Origin: Spirochaetales bacterium
GTDB taxonomy: Bacteria; Spirochaetota; Spirochaetia; Treponematales; Treponemataceae
DNA length: 64,000 nucleotides
Reading direction: 5' to 3'
Assembly (NCBI GenBank): GCA_003252395.1
Contig: QKEL01000009.1
Coordinates: 1 to 64,000 of the forward strand
The position numbers and the translations under genes are program-made. This document shows, in pieces, positions 25,640 to 34,636 of the stretch; position 1 is the first letter of the stretch, and every line of letters begins with the position of its first letter. The notes below the pieces were generated by a model. The model did no database searches and was not told the DNA's origin. It worked only from the letters and a program-made list of their open reading frames with translations.

Positions 25640-26884
25640 ATGCTGTTGTCGAAATTCTCCGTGGGCGTGGGCGACCGTTTCGGCCGCGAATCCCACGCGC
25701 AATTGGCGGCCTTCGTGGAAGCCAAAAGGTCCGGCGCGGAACTCGCCGTAGTCTGGAATAAATCCTTTCGCGAACACTCGATTACCCATACCAAACCCGA
25801 GTCTGTACGGGCGGCCGCGGAACGGGCGGTTGCGGCCACGGGGTGGACCGGCCCCTTTCACGTGGACGCCGACCATATCAATTTGAAAAGCGTCGATCTT
25901 TTCGTCGATTCATGCGACTTTTTCACGATAGACGTGGCCGAGTTCATCGGGGCGGAGGCAAGCCCCGGGGAGATCGAGGCCTTCGTCTCGGCGCATCGAT
26001 CCTATCTCGGCGAGCTTGAAATCCCCGCCCTGTCGGAACCGGTCACGGTCAGCGAGGCTTCGCTTCGGGCCGTGGCCGGGCGGTACCTTCGCGCGGTTCA
26101 GGAAGCAGGCCGCATTTACCGCCGCGTGGCGGCCCTGAAGGCCCCCGACGCCTTCATCGTGGAGATATCCATGGACGAGACCGACGTGCCGCAATCCCCC
26201 GCCGAGCTCGCCTTTATCCTTTCCGCCGCCGCCCGCGAGGGAATTCCCCTGCAAACCATAGCGCCCCGGTTTTCCGGCCGCTTCAACAAGGGCGTGGACT
26301 ACGTGGGCGACGTAGGGCGCTTCGGCCGGGAATTGAGCGACGATATGGCGGTTATCTCCTGGGCGATACGCGAGTTCGGCATGACGGAGAGCCTTAAATT
26401 GAGCGTGCATTCGGGAAGCGACAAGTTTTCCCTGTATCCCCTGATTCGCGAGGCGATGCGGAAGCGCGACGCGGGCATTCACTTAAAGACGGCGGGAACG
26501 ACCTGGCTTGAGGAGCTGATCGGCCTCGCGGAAGGGAACGCGGCGGGGCTGGCCGTGGCCAAGGAAGTGTACCGGAGGGCCCGGGGCCGTTTGGACGAGC
26601 TGACCGCCCCCTACGCCTCGGTCATCGATATCGACGCCGGACGCTTGCCCCCAAGCGAGGCGGTGGAACGATGGACGGGCGCCCAATACGCAGCCGCCCT
26701 TCGCCACGGCCCGGAAAATCCCTCATTCAATCCCGATTTTCGCCAATTGCTCCACGTAGCCTACAAGGTGGCGGTCGAATTGGGCGACGCGTACCCGAAC
26801 GCCCTCGAGGAGAACCGGGAATCGGTAGGCAGGAACGTGACCTATAATCTCCTGGAAAGGCACCTACGGCCCCTGTTCCTGTAA
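25640..26884 (+). CDS. uxaE: Tagaturonate epimerase family protein
   Basis: This cytoplasmic enzyme of 414 residues should interconvert D-tagaturonate and D-fructuronate in hexuronate (pectin) breakdown, by family resemblance. Recognisable features are MLLSKFSVGVGDRFGRESHA, the WNKSFREH region, GPFHVDADHINL and IHLKTAGTTWLEEL near the C-terminus. Histidines and acidic residues in the DADH and SVHSGSDKFS segments are probable metal or substrate ligands. ATG 25640 is chosen for its strong ribosome site; the open frame upstream of it is just the promoter. It is a single-gene unit ending in a strong terminator, with no other uronate genes adjacent. Confidence 0.85.
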   Translation: MLLSKFSVGVGDRFGRESHAQLAAFVEAKRSGAELAVVWNKSFREHSITHTKPESVRAAAERAVAATGWTGPFHVDADHINLKSVDLFVDSCDFFTIDVAEFIGAEASPGEIEAFVSAHRSYLGELEIPALSEPVTVSEASLRAVAGRYLRAVQEAGRIYRRVAALKAPDAFIVEISMDETDVPQSPAELAFILSAAAREGIPLQTIAPRFSGRFNKGVDYVGDVGRFGRELSDDMAVISWAIREFGMTESLKLSVHSGSDKFSLYPLIREAMRKRDAGIHLKTAGTTWLEELIGLAEGNAAGLAVAKEVYRRARGRLDELTAPYASVIDIDAGRLPPSEAVERWTGAQYAAALRHGPENPSFNPDFRQLLHVAYKVAVELGDAYPNALEENRESVGRNVTYNLLERHLRPLFL

Positions 26885-26911
26885 GGTTCACCATTCGTCC
26901 GCGCGATTACG

Positions 26912-26956
26912 AAAAAAGCCGCGATACATCGTGCGTCGATGAATCGCGGCTTTTTA
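26912..26956 (+). terminator. Rho-independent terminator between uxaE and tRNA-Leu
   Basis: A 13-bp stem (AAAAAGCCGCGAT with ATCGCGGCTTTTT) and a 17-nt loop have A and T runs on both sides, so it can act in both directions, for uxaE and the leftward tRNA. Confidence 0.9.
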
Positions 26957-26961
26957 TTGAT

Positions 26962-27047
26962 TGCCGGGAACCGGGATCGAACCGGCACGACCGTTACCAG
27001 TCAAGAGATTTTAAGTCTCTGGTGTCTACCAATTCCACCATCCCGGC
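26962..27047 (-). tRNA. tRNA-Leu (anticodon TAA)
   Basis: The acceptor stem GCCGGGA pairs with TCCCGGC. There is the leucine-type D arm (TGGTAGACAC), an anticodon loop CTTAAAA flanked by AGAGA and TCTCT, a long variable arm and the T arm GGTTCGATCC. CCA is not encoded; the next bases are ATC. Confidence 0.97.
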
Positions 27048-27088
27048 AATGCGTGCTATAGTACCGGATAAAAAACCGGAGGTCAATC

Positions 27089-28054
27089 ATGTTCAGCGAT
27101 ACCCATTGCCATCTTTCCCATCTCGTAGAACGCGGCGTGGACGTAACCGAGCTCTTCGGCGTTTTGGCGGAAGAGGGCTACCGCCTCGCCTTCGATATAG
27201 GCACGAAAAGCGGCGATTTCTCGGATCGATTGACCCGAATACGGGAAGCCTCGGCGCGAAAAGGGGAGGCGGAACGGCCTTCCTTCCGTCCGGACGCCGC
27301 GGGAATTCCCCCCTTCGTGCACTTTTCCTGCGGAATCTGGCCCGACGCGGACGCGATCGCCGACCGTTTCGACGCGGTTAGGGCCCTGGCGGCGGACGTG
27401 CGTCTCATGAAGGATTTGGCGAAGGAGCGCGCCGGGTCGGGAAAGGACGCGGGCTTTGTTCCCCTGGCGGCCTTAGGCGAGTGCGGTCTCGACCGTTACT
27501 GGAACGGGGAGTCCGCCCCCGGCAGGCTTTCGCTCCTGGCCAATGGGGATTCTTCCTCGGATGACGGTCCGGGTACCCTGGATATCGCCGGAGAGGAAGA
27601 ATTGTTCGCGCTCCAGCTGGATCTCGCGAAGGCAGAGGGCTTGGCGGTCATCGTGCACTCCCGTGACGCCTTCGCGCCCACCGAATCCATAATCAGGAAT
27701 TCCGGCCTGTCCCGAGGGGTCATTCACTGTTGGTCCTACGGGATTAGCGAGGCGCGCGCCTTTCTCGACCTGGGCTACCATATCTCGTTTCCGGGAAACA
27801 TCACGTGGCCGAAAAAAGCGGCCGATCGGGAACGGGTGGGGGAGTTACTGAAATTCGTGCCCCGGGACCGGCTCCTCCTGGAAACCGACGCCCCGTATCT
27901 GACGCCGGCGCCCCATCGCGGGAAAGTCAATACCCCCTATCTCGTCCGGCACGTATACGAACGGGCGGCGGAAGCCCTGGGCCTGAGCGAGGCGGCCGTA
28001 TCGCTTCTCGTGTGGGAAAACGCGGTCGCCCTTTTCGGGCTCAGCGATCGGTAG
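27089..28054 (+). CDS. TatD-family metal-dependent hydrolase
   Basis: This TIM-barrel amidohydrolase of 321 residues belongs to the TatD/YcfH DNase family. Metal-site motifs are DTHCHLSHL at the N-terminus, GECGLDRYW, VIVHSRDAF, VIHCWSYG and LLETDAPYL. It is about 60 residues longer than usual, mainly through insertions at about 45-75 and 150-170. GGAGG precedes the ATG. The last 14 bp overlap the convergent small gene at 28041. Confidence 0.92.
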   Translation: MFSDTHCHLSHLVERGVDVTELFGVLAEEGYRLAFDIGTKSGDFSDRLTRIREASARKGEAERPSFRPDAAGIPPFVHFSCGIWPDADAIADRFDAVRALAADVRLMKDLAKERAGSGKDAGFVPLAALGECGLDRYWNGESAPGRLSLLANGDSSSDDGPGTLDIAGEEELFALQLDLAKAEGLAVIVHSRDAFAPTESIIRNSGLSRGVIHCWSYGISEARAFLDLGYHISFPGNITWPKKAADRERVGELLKFVPRDRLLLETDAPYLTPAPHRGKVNTPYLVRHVYERAAEALGLSEAAVSLLVWENAVALFGLSDR

Positions 28055-28298
28055 TTTCCATTTTAGCGATAAAATACTCGTGGGCGGCGATAGTCGCCGA
28101 AAGGACGGCGTTTTGGAGCTGGCCGCGGCCGGTCCAGTCGTTGCCCGAATACACGTAGAGGGAATTGAGAATGCCGCGGATATCGTCCAGCGTGCAGGCT
28201 TTGTCATGGGTCCAACGCCGCTCGAGTCCCCGGAGCTCCTCTTCGAAAACCTCGGCGTATTTTTCCTCGAGAACCCTGACCGTTTCTCCGCTTTCCAT
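28041..28298 (-). CDS. Small protein of unknown function, paralogue of the next
   Basis: This protein has 85 residues, is helical and charged, and has no TM. It is clearly related to the gene immediately upstream: both contain an ELRGLERR or EIRGLERR segment, a short HD-x-x-C stretch, a GILNSLY or GILKALY helix, GND-x-x-GRGQL and SATIAA-x-E-x-FIA. I do not recognise the family. The pair lies 8 bp apart in one operon, which points to tandem duplication and perhaps a heteromer. Confidence 0.75.
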   Translation of the reverse strand: MESGETVRVLEEKYAEVFEEELRGLERRWTHDKACTLDDIRGILNSLYVYSGNDWTGRGQLQNAVLSATIAAHEYFIAKMETTDR

Positions 28299-28306
28299 CG
28301 CGCGTA

Positions 28307-28561
28307 TCAGCCTTTGCCGCGTTTTTTCATCTCGGCGATGAAATGCTCATACGCGGCGATCGTGGCGGACATGGAGGCGTCGGCCAGCTGGCCCCGTCCC
28401 TCGATGTCGTTGCCCTCGCGAATGTACAGGGCCTTGAGAATGCCCTCCAACTCGCTCAGGCCGCAGGAAGGATCGTGGGCGCAACGGCGTTCGAGCCCCC
28501 TGATTTCCTCGTCGTATATTTGTCGGTAGCGCTCTTCGAATTGGGCGGTAGATTCACTCAT
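28307..28561 (-). CDS. Small protein of unknown function, first of a tandem pair
   Basis: This protein has 84 residues and opens MSESTAQFEERYRQIYDEEI. The same family pattern as the downstream gene is present (RGLERR, HDPSC, GILKALY, GNDIEGRGQL, SATIAAYEHFIAEM). The invariant GRGQL and SATIAA segments are likely the functional core. A promoter ends 8 nt before ATG 28561 with no visible ribosome site, so translation may start leaderless. It is divergent from the TrpR-like gene. Confidence 0.75.
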   Translation of the reverse strand: MSESTAQFEERYRQIYDEEIRGLERRCAHDPSCGLSELEGILKALYIREGNDIEGRGQLADASMSATIAAYEHFIAEMKKRGKG

Positions 28562-28569
28562 GGATTGCC

Positions 28570-28605
28570 ACTATAGTGGTTTTTTTTCGCCGATTCAAGT
28601 ATACT
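28570..28605. promoter_or_regulatory. Overlapping divergent promoters (small-protein pair / TrpR-like)
   Basis: Minus strand: TTGAAT (28593-28598), a 17-nt spacer and TATAGT (28570-28575), with ATG 28561 after 8 nt. Plus strand: TATACT (28600-28605), with ATG 28613 after 7 nt. The two core promoters interleave, so occupancy of one should affect the other, and both messages would be leaderless. Confidence 0.55.
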
Positions 28606-28612
28606 GTTTCTC

Positions 28613-28924
28613 ATGGAAGAAACGCGCGACGCCGATCCCGAGTCTGAACTCATCCTGAAAGAGGCCTTTGACGAGCTGTGCTCGGCCCTCGCGAAGACGA
28701 ACGATACCGAATTGATCGCCGACTTCCTGACCGGTTTGCTCACCGCAACCGAAAAGCGTGAGGTTTCCGCCCGTTGGGCCCTGGTTCGCGAGATTGACGC
28801 GGGGACCACCCAACGGGAAATCGCGCGAAAGATGCGGTTATCCCTTTGCAAGATTACCCGGGGCTCCAAGGAGCTCAAAAAGGAAAATTCCCCGTTTAAG
28901 CGGATGATAGATTTACATAAATGA
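28613..28924 (+). CDS. trpR: TrpR-family repressor
   Basis: This helical DNA-binding protein has 103 residues. The C-terminal half carries the TrpR signature: LTATEKREVSARWALVREID, TTQREIARKM, and the recognition helix ending KITRGSKELK, which matches the ITRGS-x-x-LK pattern of tryptophan repressors. The YerC/YecD branch of the family is an alternative. No trp biosynthesis genes are in the window, but a TrpXYZ-like importer with a palindromic operator lies about 3 kb away. No ribosome site is visible, and the TATACT box ends 7 nt before the ATG. Confidence 0.75.
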   Translation: MEETRDADPESELILKEAFDELCSALAKTNDTELIADFLTGLLTATEKREVSARWALVREIDAGTTQREIARKMRLSLCKITRGSKELKKENSPFKRMIDLHK

Positions 28925-28925
28925 A

Positions 28926-28951
28926 AAACCCCCGAAAGCGATGCCTTCGGG
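28926..28951 (-). terminator. Terminator of the ankyrin gene
   Basis: The stem CCCCCGAA pairs with TTCGGGGG around a 9-nt loop. Read leftward it is followed by a T run (complement of 28922-28926), so it ends the ankyrin transcript. It may also act against TrpR-like read-through. Confidence 0.75.
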
Positions 28952-28977
28952 GGCGATAGTTTTCTTCCTTCCTTCCC

Positions 28978-31818
28978 TTATTTGAGCATCTCGGCGATTT
29001 CCGGGTGTTGCCACCGGATGGCTACCTCGCGCGCGGTTTCTCCCGCGACGTTTTTCGCGTTCCGGTCTATCCTCGGCAGGGTCAGCAATCGCCGTACCGT
29101 ATCGGCGTTCCCCAATCTCGCCGCGTAATGCAGTAGCCCGTCCCCGATGGTATCGGTTCTGTCCCCCGCGTATTCGACCAAAATCGGCAGGAAGGCGGGT
29201 TTTTTCTGCAAGGCGTAGCTCGCGGCGCTCTCGCCCGAATTATCGCCCGCGAAGGGATCGGCCCCCGAGGCGAGGAGGGCGGTGGCCATGCCGGTTTCCC
29301 CGGCCCGCAGCGCCAGCAATAGGGCGGTGGTTCCCGAACTGTTCCGGTTGTTCACGGGATAGCCCGCCTCGATCAGCGCCCGCACCGTTTCTTCCGCGTC
29401 CGCGCCGGACATCCCGCTTCGGGAATTGACCGCCACATGGAGCGGCGTATTGCCGTCGGAATCCACGAGGTTTCTGTTTCCCCCAAGGGTCGCCATGACC
29501 GCATCGGCGGATTTGCGGAAGGACAGGGAGAGCGGGGTATTTCCGAAGGAATCGCGGGACATGGGATTTCCCCCCGCGCCACGAATAAGGGCGATCACGT
29601 CGGCCCCGGCGAACTCCACGGCGGAATGGAAGGCGTTCCGGCCGTACATGTCCTGCATGACCGGCGAGGCGCCCGCGGCGAGCAGGAGGCGCACCGCGTC
29701 GGTCCGGGAAGCCTCGATGGCGTCCGTCAGCGGGGTTTTGCCCGTTTCGTCCACGGCGTTCACGTCGGCGCCCGAATCCAGGAGGAACCGGGCGAAGGCG
29801 AGGTTCCCCGCGAGGGCCGCCTCGTGCAGGGCCGTTTTTCCCGCCAGGTTTCGGGCGTTCAGCGCGCGGCGGCCGTTGTATTTAATGTCACGGTCCGCGA
29901 TGGCCCGGCCGGCGTTCTGGGAAGCCCAGCGGACGCAGGCGTGAATCACGGTGTTTCCCAGATAGTCCCGGGCGTTAATGTCTGCCTTCTTGTCGCCGGT
30001 CCCGTCCATCAGCGCGATCGCCGCCGCGGCGGAATCGGCCTTAACGGCGCTGAATAGGGGCGTCTCCCCGTTGGCGTTTCTCGCGTTAAGGTCGGCGCCC
30101 TTTTCGGTCATATAGGGAATGAGGGCGGTCAGCTGCCATTCCGCGGCGAGATGCAGGGGCGTATTGCCCGATCCGTCGGCCGACTTAATGACGTTCGAGT
30201 TGAGAACCCAATCCTGACGGCCTCCCATCCTCGTGAGCGCGGCCTTCAGGGCTGATTCGCCCGATACGTTCGGGGAAAAAACGTCGGCGCCGCGTGCTAA
30301 AAGCATTTCCCCCGAAACCTGATCGTTGGCCCGCACGGCCACGTGCAAGGGGGTGTCGCCGTTTCGGTCGCGCGCGTTCACGTCGGCGTTGCAATCGATC
30401 AGGTACTCGACTATTTTCGGCTGTGCTTGGGCTTCCACGGCGACGTGGAGTGGCGTGCGGCCCTTCGAGTCGCGGGATTGGATATTCGCCGGCCCGATGA
30501 CCGAGCGGACCATTTCCATTCCCGCGGCGATTGCCTTCCTGACCGCGCCGATACCGTCCATATCCTCGGCGTGTATATCGGCGCCGAGAGAGACGAACGC
30601 TTGGGCCTGTCGGGCCTGTCCGCGCTCGATCGCCAGGGACAGGGGCGTAACCCCCTTTTTGTTCCTTTCATTGACGTCGGCGCCGGCATTGACCAGGGCC
30701 CTGAGGATGCTTTCGTCCATGCCGAGGCGGGCAGCGATATGAAGGGGCGTTTCGCCGTAACTGTCCTTGAGGTTTGGGTTCGCGCCGGCCGCCAAGAGGG
30801 CCGGGAACATCGCGGAGCGCGACGCCTCCGGCATGGCGAGGTGCAGGGGCGCGTTACCCGAGGAATCCTGTTGGTTGGGGTCGGAACCCGCCGCGAGAAG
30901 CGTGTTTACGCATTCCACGTGCCCGTAGCGTACCGCCTCGTGGAGCGCCGTGGCGCTGGAAATGTCCTTCGCGTTGACCGGGGCCGCCCGGGAAAGGAGG
31001 TATTTCACGTAACCCAAATGGCCCTTCTCGGCGGCCGCGTGAAGCGGGGTCTTTCCTTCGGAAAAGCGGATCGCCACGTTTCGCTTAATGACCGCCGTCT
31101 CGAAATACGAAAACTCGCCCCGTTCCGGTTCGGCGCCGGCGAGGAGGAGGGCCGCCGCGATTCTGGCCGCGGCGTCGCTTTCGGGTTTCCCGTACGCCAG
31201 GGAAAGCGGGGTTTGGCCCGCGGCGTCCCTGGTCGAGACGGGGACGCCCGATTTCAATATGGCCTCTACCGACGATTCGGCCAGGGCCTCCACCGATTTA
31301 TGGAGTATGGTCCTGCCCGCGCCGTCCTGCTGGGTGATCGTGGCCGGGCTTATCACCGCGGCGATCGCGCCTTCGCCCGATTCGGCCGCGTAATCCCAGG
31401 CAGATTTTCCCGCCTGATTCGCCGCGAAAAGGGGAGCCCCCGCATTGGCCAGGGCCTGGGCCGCGTCCAGGCAACCCGAGGCCACCGCGGCCGCCATGGG
31501 CGTGTCTCCCATGGGATCGATCGCCGAAGGGTTCGCCTTCAGGGCAAGGAGGAATTCCACCATGTCGGCGTCGTTTCGCAGCGCGGCGATATGAAGCAGG
31601 CTTTGGCCCTGGGCGTTTTTTTGGTTGACCGATTCGTTTCCGGTAAAGCGCTGCTTGACCTCGGCGGTTTTTCCGGCCGAGATAAGCTCTACGAGGCTTT
31701 CCGGGTTTCCGTTCGTATTCCGTGAATCCGCGGCCGGGGTTCCGGCGCAGGATAATACCGCGCAGGCCGCGGCGGCCAAGATTCCCGCTAAGGGCAGTGG
31801 CGAAGCTAAAAGTTTCAT
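28978..31818 (-). CDS. Giant ankyrin-repeat lipoprotein
   Basis: This protein has about 946 residues. The signal peptide MKLLASPLPLAGILAAAACA ends in a lipobox (LSCAG), so the protein is exported and lipid-anchored. Essentially all the rest is some 25 or more ankyrin repeats of about 33 residues with the usual G-x-TPLH-A and A-G-A-x-x-N patterns, building a long binding solenoid. Start ATG 31818 is preferred (GGGAG 8 nt upstream); the 28 residues before it in frame lack signal features. No enzymatic domain is attached, so a scaffold or protein-binding role at the cell surface or in the periplasm is likely. Confidence 0.9.
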   Translation of the reverse strand: MKLLASPLPLAGILAAAACAVLSCAGTPAADSRNTNGNPESLVELISAGKTAEVKQRFTGNESVNQKNAQGQSLLHIAALRNDADMVEFLLALKANPSAIDPMGDTPMAAAVASGCLDAAQALANAGAPLFAANQAGKSAWDYAAESGEGAIAAVISPATITQQDGAGRTILHKSVEALAESSVEAILKSGVPVSTRDAAGQTPLSLAYGKPESDAAARIAAALLLAGAEPERGEFSYFETAVIKRNVAIRFSEGKTPLHAAAEKGHLGYVKYLLSRAAPVNAKDISSATALHEAVRYGHVECVNTLLAAGSDPNQQDSSGNAPLHLAMPEASRSAMFPALLAAGANPNLKDSYGETPLHIAARLGMDESILRALVNAGADVNERNKKGVTPLSLAIERGQARQAQAFVSLGADIHAEDMDGIGAVRKAIAAGMEMVRSVIGPANIQSRDSKGRTPLHVAVEAQAQPKIVEYLIDCNADVNARDRNGDTPLHVAVRANDQVSGEMLLARGADVFSPNVSGESALKAALTRMGGRQDWVLNSNVIKSADGSGNTPLHLAAEWQLTALIPYMTEKGADLNARNANGETPLFSAVKADSAAAAIALMDGTGDKKADINARDYLGNTVIHACVRWASQNAGRAIADRDIKYNGRRALNARNLAGKTALHEAALAGNLAFARFLLDSGADVNAVDETGKTPLTDAIEASRTDAVRLLLAAGASPVMQDMYGRNAFHSAVEFAGADVIALIRGAGGNPMSRDSFGNTPLSLSFRKSADAVMATLGGNRNLVDSDGNTPLHVAVNSRSGMSGADAEETVRALIEAGYPVNNRNSSGTTALLLALRAGETGMATALLASGADPFAGDNSGESAASYALQKKPAFLPILVEYAGDRTDTIGDGLLHYAARLGNADTVRRLLTLPRIDRNAKNVAGETAREVAIRWQHPEIAEMLK

Positions 31819-31911
31819 TGCATAATCTCCCCTTTCATCATCGACCGATCGGGGCGGGCATTTTATGAAAAACATGGAAAAAGGGCGGGATACCTGATAC
31901 ACTAAACCTCA

Positions 31912-32253
31912 ATGGACGAATCTTTCAGCTTTATCGACGATTATCAGGGCGTTATGGAGCGCCTCGGCGGCAACACCGCCCTGCTTCGGAAGCTGCTGGT
32001 CAAATTCAGGGATTCCTACCGCGATACGCGGGTTGAGTTGGTCCATATGATACGGGAAGGCCGGTACGAGGAAGCCCACCGATTGGTTCATACGATCAAG
32101 GGCGTATCGGGAAATCTGGGAATCGGCACGGTATATCACACCGCCGTAATCCTGGACGGCCACCTGAAAGCGGGCGATTCCCTGACCGTCGAAGCCGAAA
32201 CCAGCGATTTCCTCGACTCCCTCGAATCCGTATTCAACGTCCTCGCCCTCTAA
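31912..32253 (+). CDS. Stand-alone HPt phosphotransfer protein
   Basis: This four-helix phosphotransfer protein has 113 residues, with phospho-His60 in VHTIKGVSGNLG. It shuttles phosphate between hybrid kinases and receivers. No kinase or receiver gene is adjacent, so it is an orphan; the kinase/HD-GYP pairs elsewhere in the window are possible partners. TACACT (31898-31903) lies 8 nt before the ATG with no ribosome site, again suggesting a leaderless message. Confidence 0.9.
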   Translation: MDESFSFIDDYQGVMERLGGNTALLRKLLVKFRDSYRDTRVELVHMIREGRYEEAHRLVHTIKGVSGNLGIGTVYHTAVILDGHLKAGDSLTVEAETSDFLDSLESVFNVLAL

Positions 32254-32254
32254 T

Positions 32255-32295
32255 AAAAAAAGCCGCCCGACACGTTCATGCCGGACGGCCCTTTT
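32255..32295. terminator. Bidirectional terminator between HPt and antiporter genes
   Basis: An imperfect stem (GCCGCCCGAC with GCCGGACGGC, two mismatches) is flanked by A7 on the left and a T-rich stretch on the right, between convergent genes. Confidence 0.7.
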
Positions 32296-32325
32296 CTCAA
32301 ACGATTTTCTTATAACCAGGCGCCG

Positions 32326-34482
32326 TTACGCGCCGACGCTCGCGTCCTGGATCAACTTGACCACGTCTTCCGGTTTCTTGGCATGGTGAATGCGTTCCAC
32401 CAGGTCTTTATCCTTCAAGATATAGGCAATGGAAGCCAGGAACTGGATATGCGGACCGGAATCTTTTTTGGGCGATACGACCATAATGAACAGGGTTGAG
32501 GGCTTTCCGTCCAGCGAGCCGAACTCAATGCCTTCCTTTTTCACGCCGATCGCCACGGACATCGCTTCGATTCCCTCGGTTTTTCCGTGGGGAATGGCGA
32601 TTCCGTGCTGCATTCCCGTGCTCATGGTTTTTTCGCGCGCGAGAACGTCGTTGATAACCGTTTCCTTATCCCGTATCGCGCCGCCCTTCTCGAGCAGGTC
32701 AACCAGCTCCGTGATGATCTCCACCTTAGTGGTGCCCTTGAGGTTGGTTGAGACGGTTTCTTTCTTGATGAGTTTCAGGAGGCTCTTGTCCGAGCGGGCA
32801 GCCCCTTCCGAGAGCTCTTTTTTCAGGGACTCGGGATTGCTCGACTCCCTGAGCCGCTCGATCGCGTCGTGAAGCTTCAATATCACTTCGTACATGGAAG
32901 TCTTCACGAAGGCCTCGTCTTCCGGCGCGGTTTCGATCGTGACCTTATGCTCCGACTCGGTAATGGAAAGGGCGATATCGTTCTTTCTGGCCTGGGACAA
33001 ACCGTCATCGATATTCATCATCTGTACGTAGAACCCTTCAGCCCGCAGGTCTTTGAGCAGGGTATCGATGACGAGGTCCGCGATTTCGTCGGAATGAAAG
33101 TCCCAGTCGAGGGTCACCATATCGGCGCTCTTCGCTTCTTTTCTGGTTCCCCGTCCTGGCCATTTGAGCATGAAGTTGAGCAGGGGAGGGGCGACGAGCG
33201 TCGTGAGGAGGGTCATCATGATCACGACGCCGAACAGCTGCTCGCTCAATATCCCGGCGGTAATACCGATACCCGCGATGATGAGGGCAACCTCGCCGCG
33301 GGGAACCATTCCCGTTCCGATACGCAGGGCTCCCTTCGCGTTGAAGCCCAGTGCGAGGGAGGGAAGGGCGCACCCTAATATCTTCGCGAGAACTCCTACG
33401 CCGGTATAGATAAGGCCGAAGGTAAGCACGCTCGGGGAAAAGAGCTCTCCCACGTTGACGAGCATACCCATAACGGCGAAGAAAAGGGGAACGAAGAATT
33501 CGTATAGACCGTGAATGCGTTCCTGGATGACCGCGGCGATATCCGTTTTCGAAAGGGCCAACCCGGTGATATAGGCGCCGATGATCATGGCAAGGCCTTC
33601 TTTCTCGAAGATTCCCGCGAGAATCAGCGCGATGCCCAGGGCGCAAACCGAGAAGTCATAGGAGTGCTTGAAGATCTTGAGAAAACCCGCGATTTTCTTG
33701 GAAAAGAACAGGCCGAGGGCGGTAAACCCGAGCCAGATCCCGAAGGCCCGGCCCGCAATGCCGCCGATCGCCGCCAGGTCAAGGCTGGTCGTCCCGCCGC
33801 TCCCGTTAATGACCGCCACGATACCGAGCACGACCGCGAGCATGATAATGCCCAGGACGTCGTCGAATACCGCCGCGGCGAGAATGGTAACTCCTTCCGG
33901 GGAATCCATTTTCTTTTGATCCGAGAGGATTCGCGCGGTAATGCCGACGGAAGTCGCGGTGGAAAGAATGCCCAGGAAGAGGGCCGTGGGATCCATGAAA
34001 TTCGTGTGGAGGAGGAACATGCCGACCATGTCTCCCAGGATGAAGGAGAAGGCTACGCCTCCGAGCCCCACGATACCGCCGGCGACCGAATAGCGGAGGA
34101 AGAGGCCGATGTCCGTCTCGAGCCCGGACGCGAAAAGCAGTATGATCGAGGCGACCGTGGCGAATGAATACAGTTCGGGACTGACGGCGAGGGCCCCCTC
34201 ATGCAGGGGGAATATGCCGTGGGGAAAAAATCCGGGGACGGGAATTCCCCCGAGGGCATAGGGACCGATCGCGACGCCGGCGAGCAATTCTCCCAAAACG
34301 GAGGGTATCCCGATCTTCTTGACCAGGCCCCCGCCCAGCCGAACGGCAAAAAGGATGATTCCTATCTGAAAAACCAGTTCAGCCATTACTTCCGTGACAG
34401 AACCCTCGCTCGCGTACAGTGAAAACACTGAAACGCCCAAAAAGAGGGCAACCAACAATACCCGGCGCAGCGTACCTTTCAT
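32326..34482 (-). CDS. CPA2 Na+/H+ antiporter fused to a PTS EIIA domain
   Basis: This 718-residue membrane protein starts with a signal-like helix (about 7-24). It then has a Na+/H+ exchanger-type transport domain of about 12 TM helices to about residue 425 (GIPSVLGELLAGVAIGPYAL, AVFDDVLGIIMLAVVLG with the transport Asp pair). A cytoplasmic linker region (about 435-555) follows, then a PTS EIIA type 2 domain (about 570-715) with phospho-His632 in GIAIPHGKTE. The fusion suggests ion exchange gated by PTS phosphorylation, hence by carbon or nitrogen state. The ribosome site CGGAGG is clear. Confidence 0.9.
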   Translation of the reverse strand: MKGTLRRVLLVALFLGVSVFSLYASEGSVTEVMAELVFQIGIILFAVRLGGGLVKKIGIPSVLGELLAGVAIGPYALGGIPVPGFFPHGIFPLHEGALAVSPELYSFATVASIILLFASGLETDIGLFLRYSVAGGIVGLGGVAFSFILGDMVGMFLLHTNFMDPTALFLGILSTATSVGITARILSDQKKMDSPEGVTILAAAVFDDVLGIIMLAVVLGIVAVINGSGGTTSLDLAAIGGIAGRAFGIWLGFTALGLFFSKKIAGFLKIFKHSYDFSVCALGIALILAGIFEKEGLAMIIGAYITGLALSKTDIAAVIQERIHGLYEFFVPLFFAVMGMLVNVGELFSPSVLTFGLIYTGVGVLAKILGCALPSLALGFNAKGALRIGTGMVPRGEVALIIAGIGITAGILSEQLFGVVIMMTLLTTLVAPPLLNFMLKWPGRGTRKEAKSADMVTLDWDFHSDEIADLVIDTLLKDLRAEGFYVQMMNIDDGLSQARKNDIALSITESEHKVTIETAPEDEAFVKTSMYEVILKLHDAIERLRESSNPESLKKELSEGAARSDKSLLKLIKKETVSTNLKGTTKVEIITELVDLLEKGGAIRDKETVINDVLAREKTMSTGMQHGIAIPHGKTEGIEAMSVAIGVKKEGIEFGSLDGKPSTLFIMVVSPKKDSGPHIQFLASIAYILKDKDLVERIHHAKKPEDVVKLIQDASVGA

Positions 34483-34582
34483 ATGTTCCTCCGGAAAAAT
34501 AAAAAAACGACCGTGTTTTTTTTTTATTCCTTAATACTGTCACAATCATTTGAAAGGTTCAAGGAGATAGACCGCGGAAAAT

Positions 34583-34616
34583 AACAAACCCGCCGTCGGG
34601 CGGGCTTGTTTTTTTT
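34583..34616 (-). terminator. Terminator of fabH
   Basis: The stem ACAAGCCCGCC (minus strand) pairs with GGCGGGTTTGT with one A-C mismatch and has T-rich sequence on both sides. It lies just downstream of the fabH stop. Confidence 0.8.
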
Positions 34617-34636
34617 CCGTGCGCGGATGGCGGGGT

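Noticed and set aside
28568..28579. CCACTATAGTGG as a TrpR autoregulatory operator
   Set aside because: Its core is the TATAGT -10 box of the leftward promoter, so the symmetry may be incidental, and it differs from the importer palindrome.
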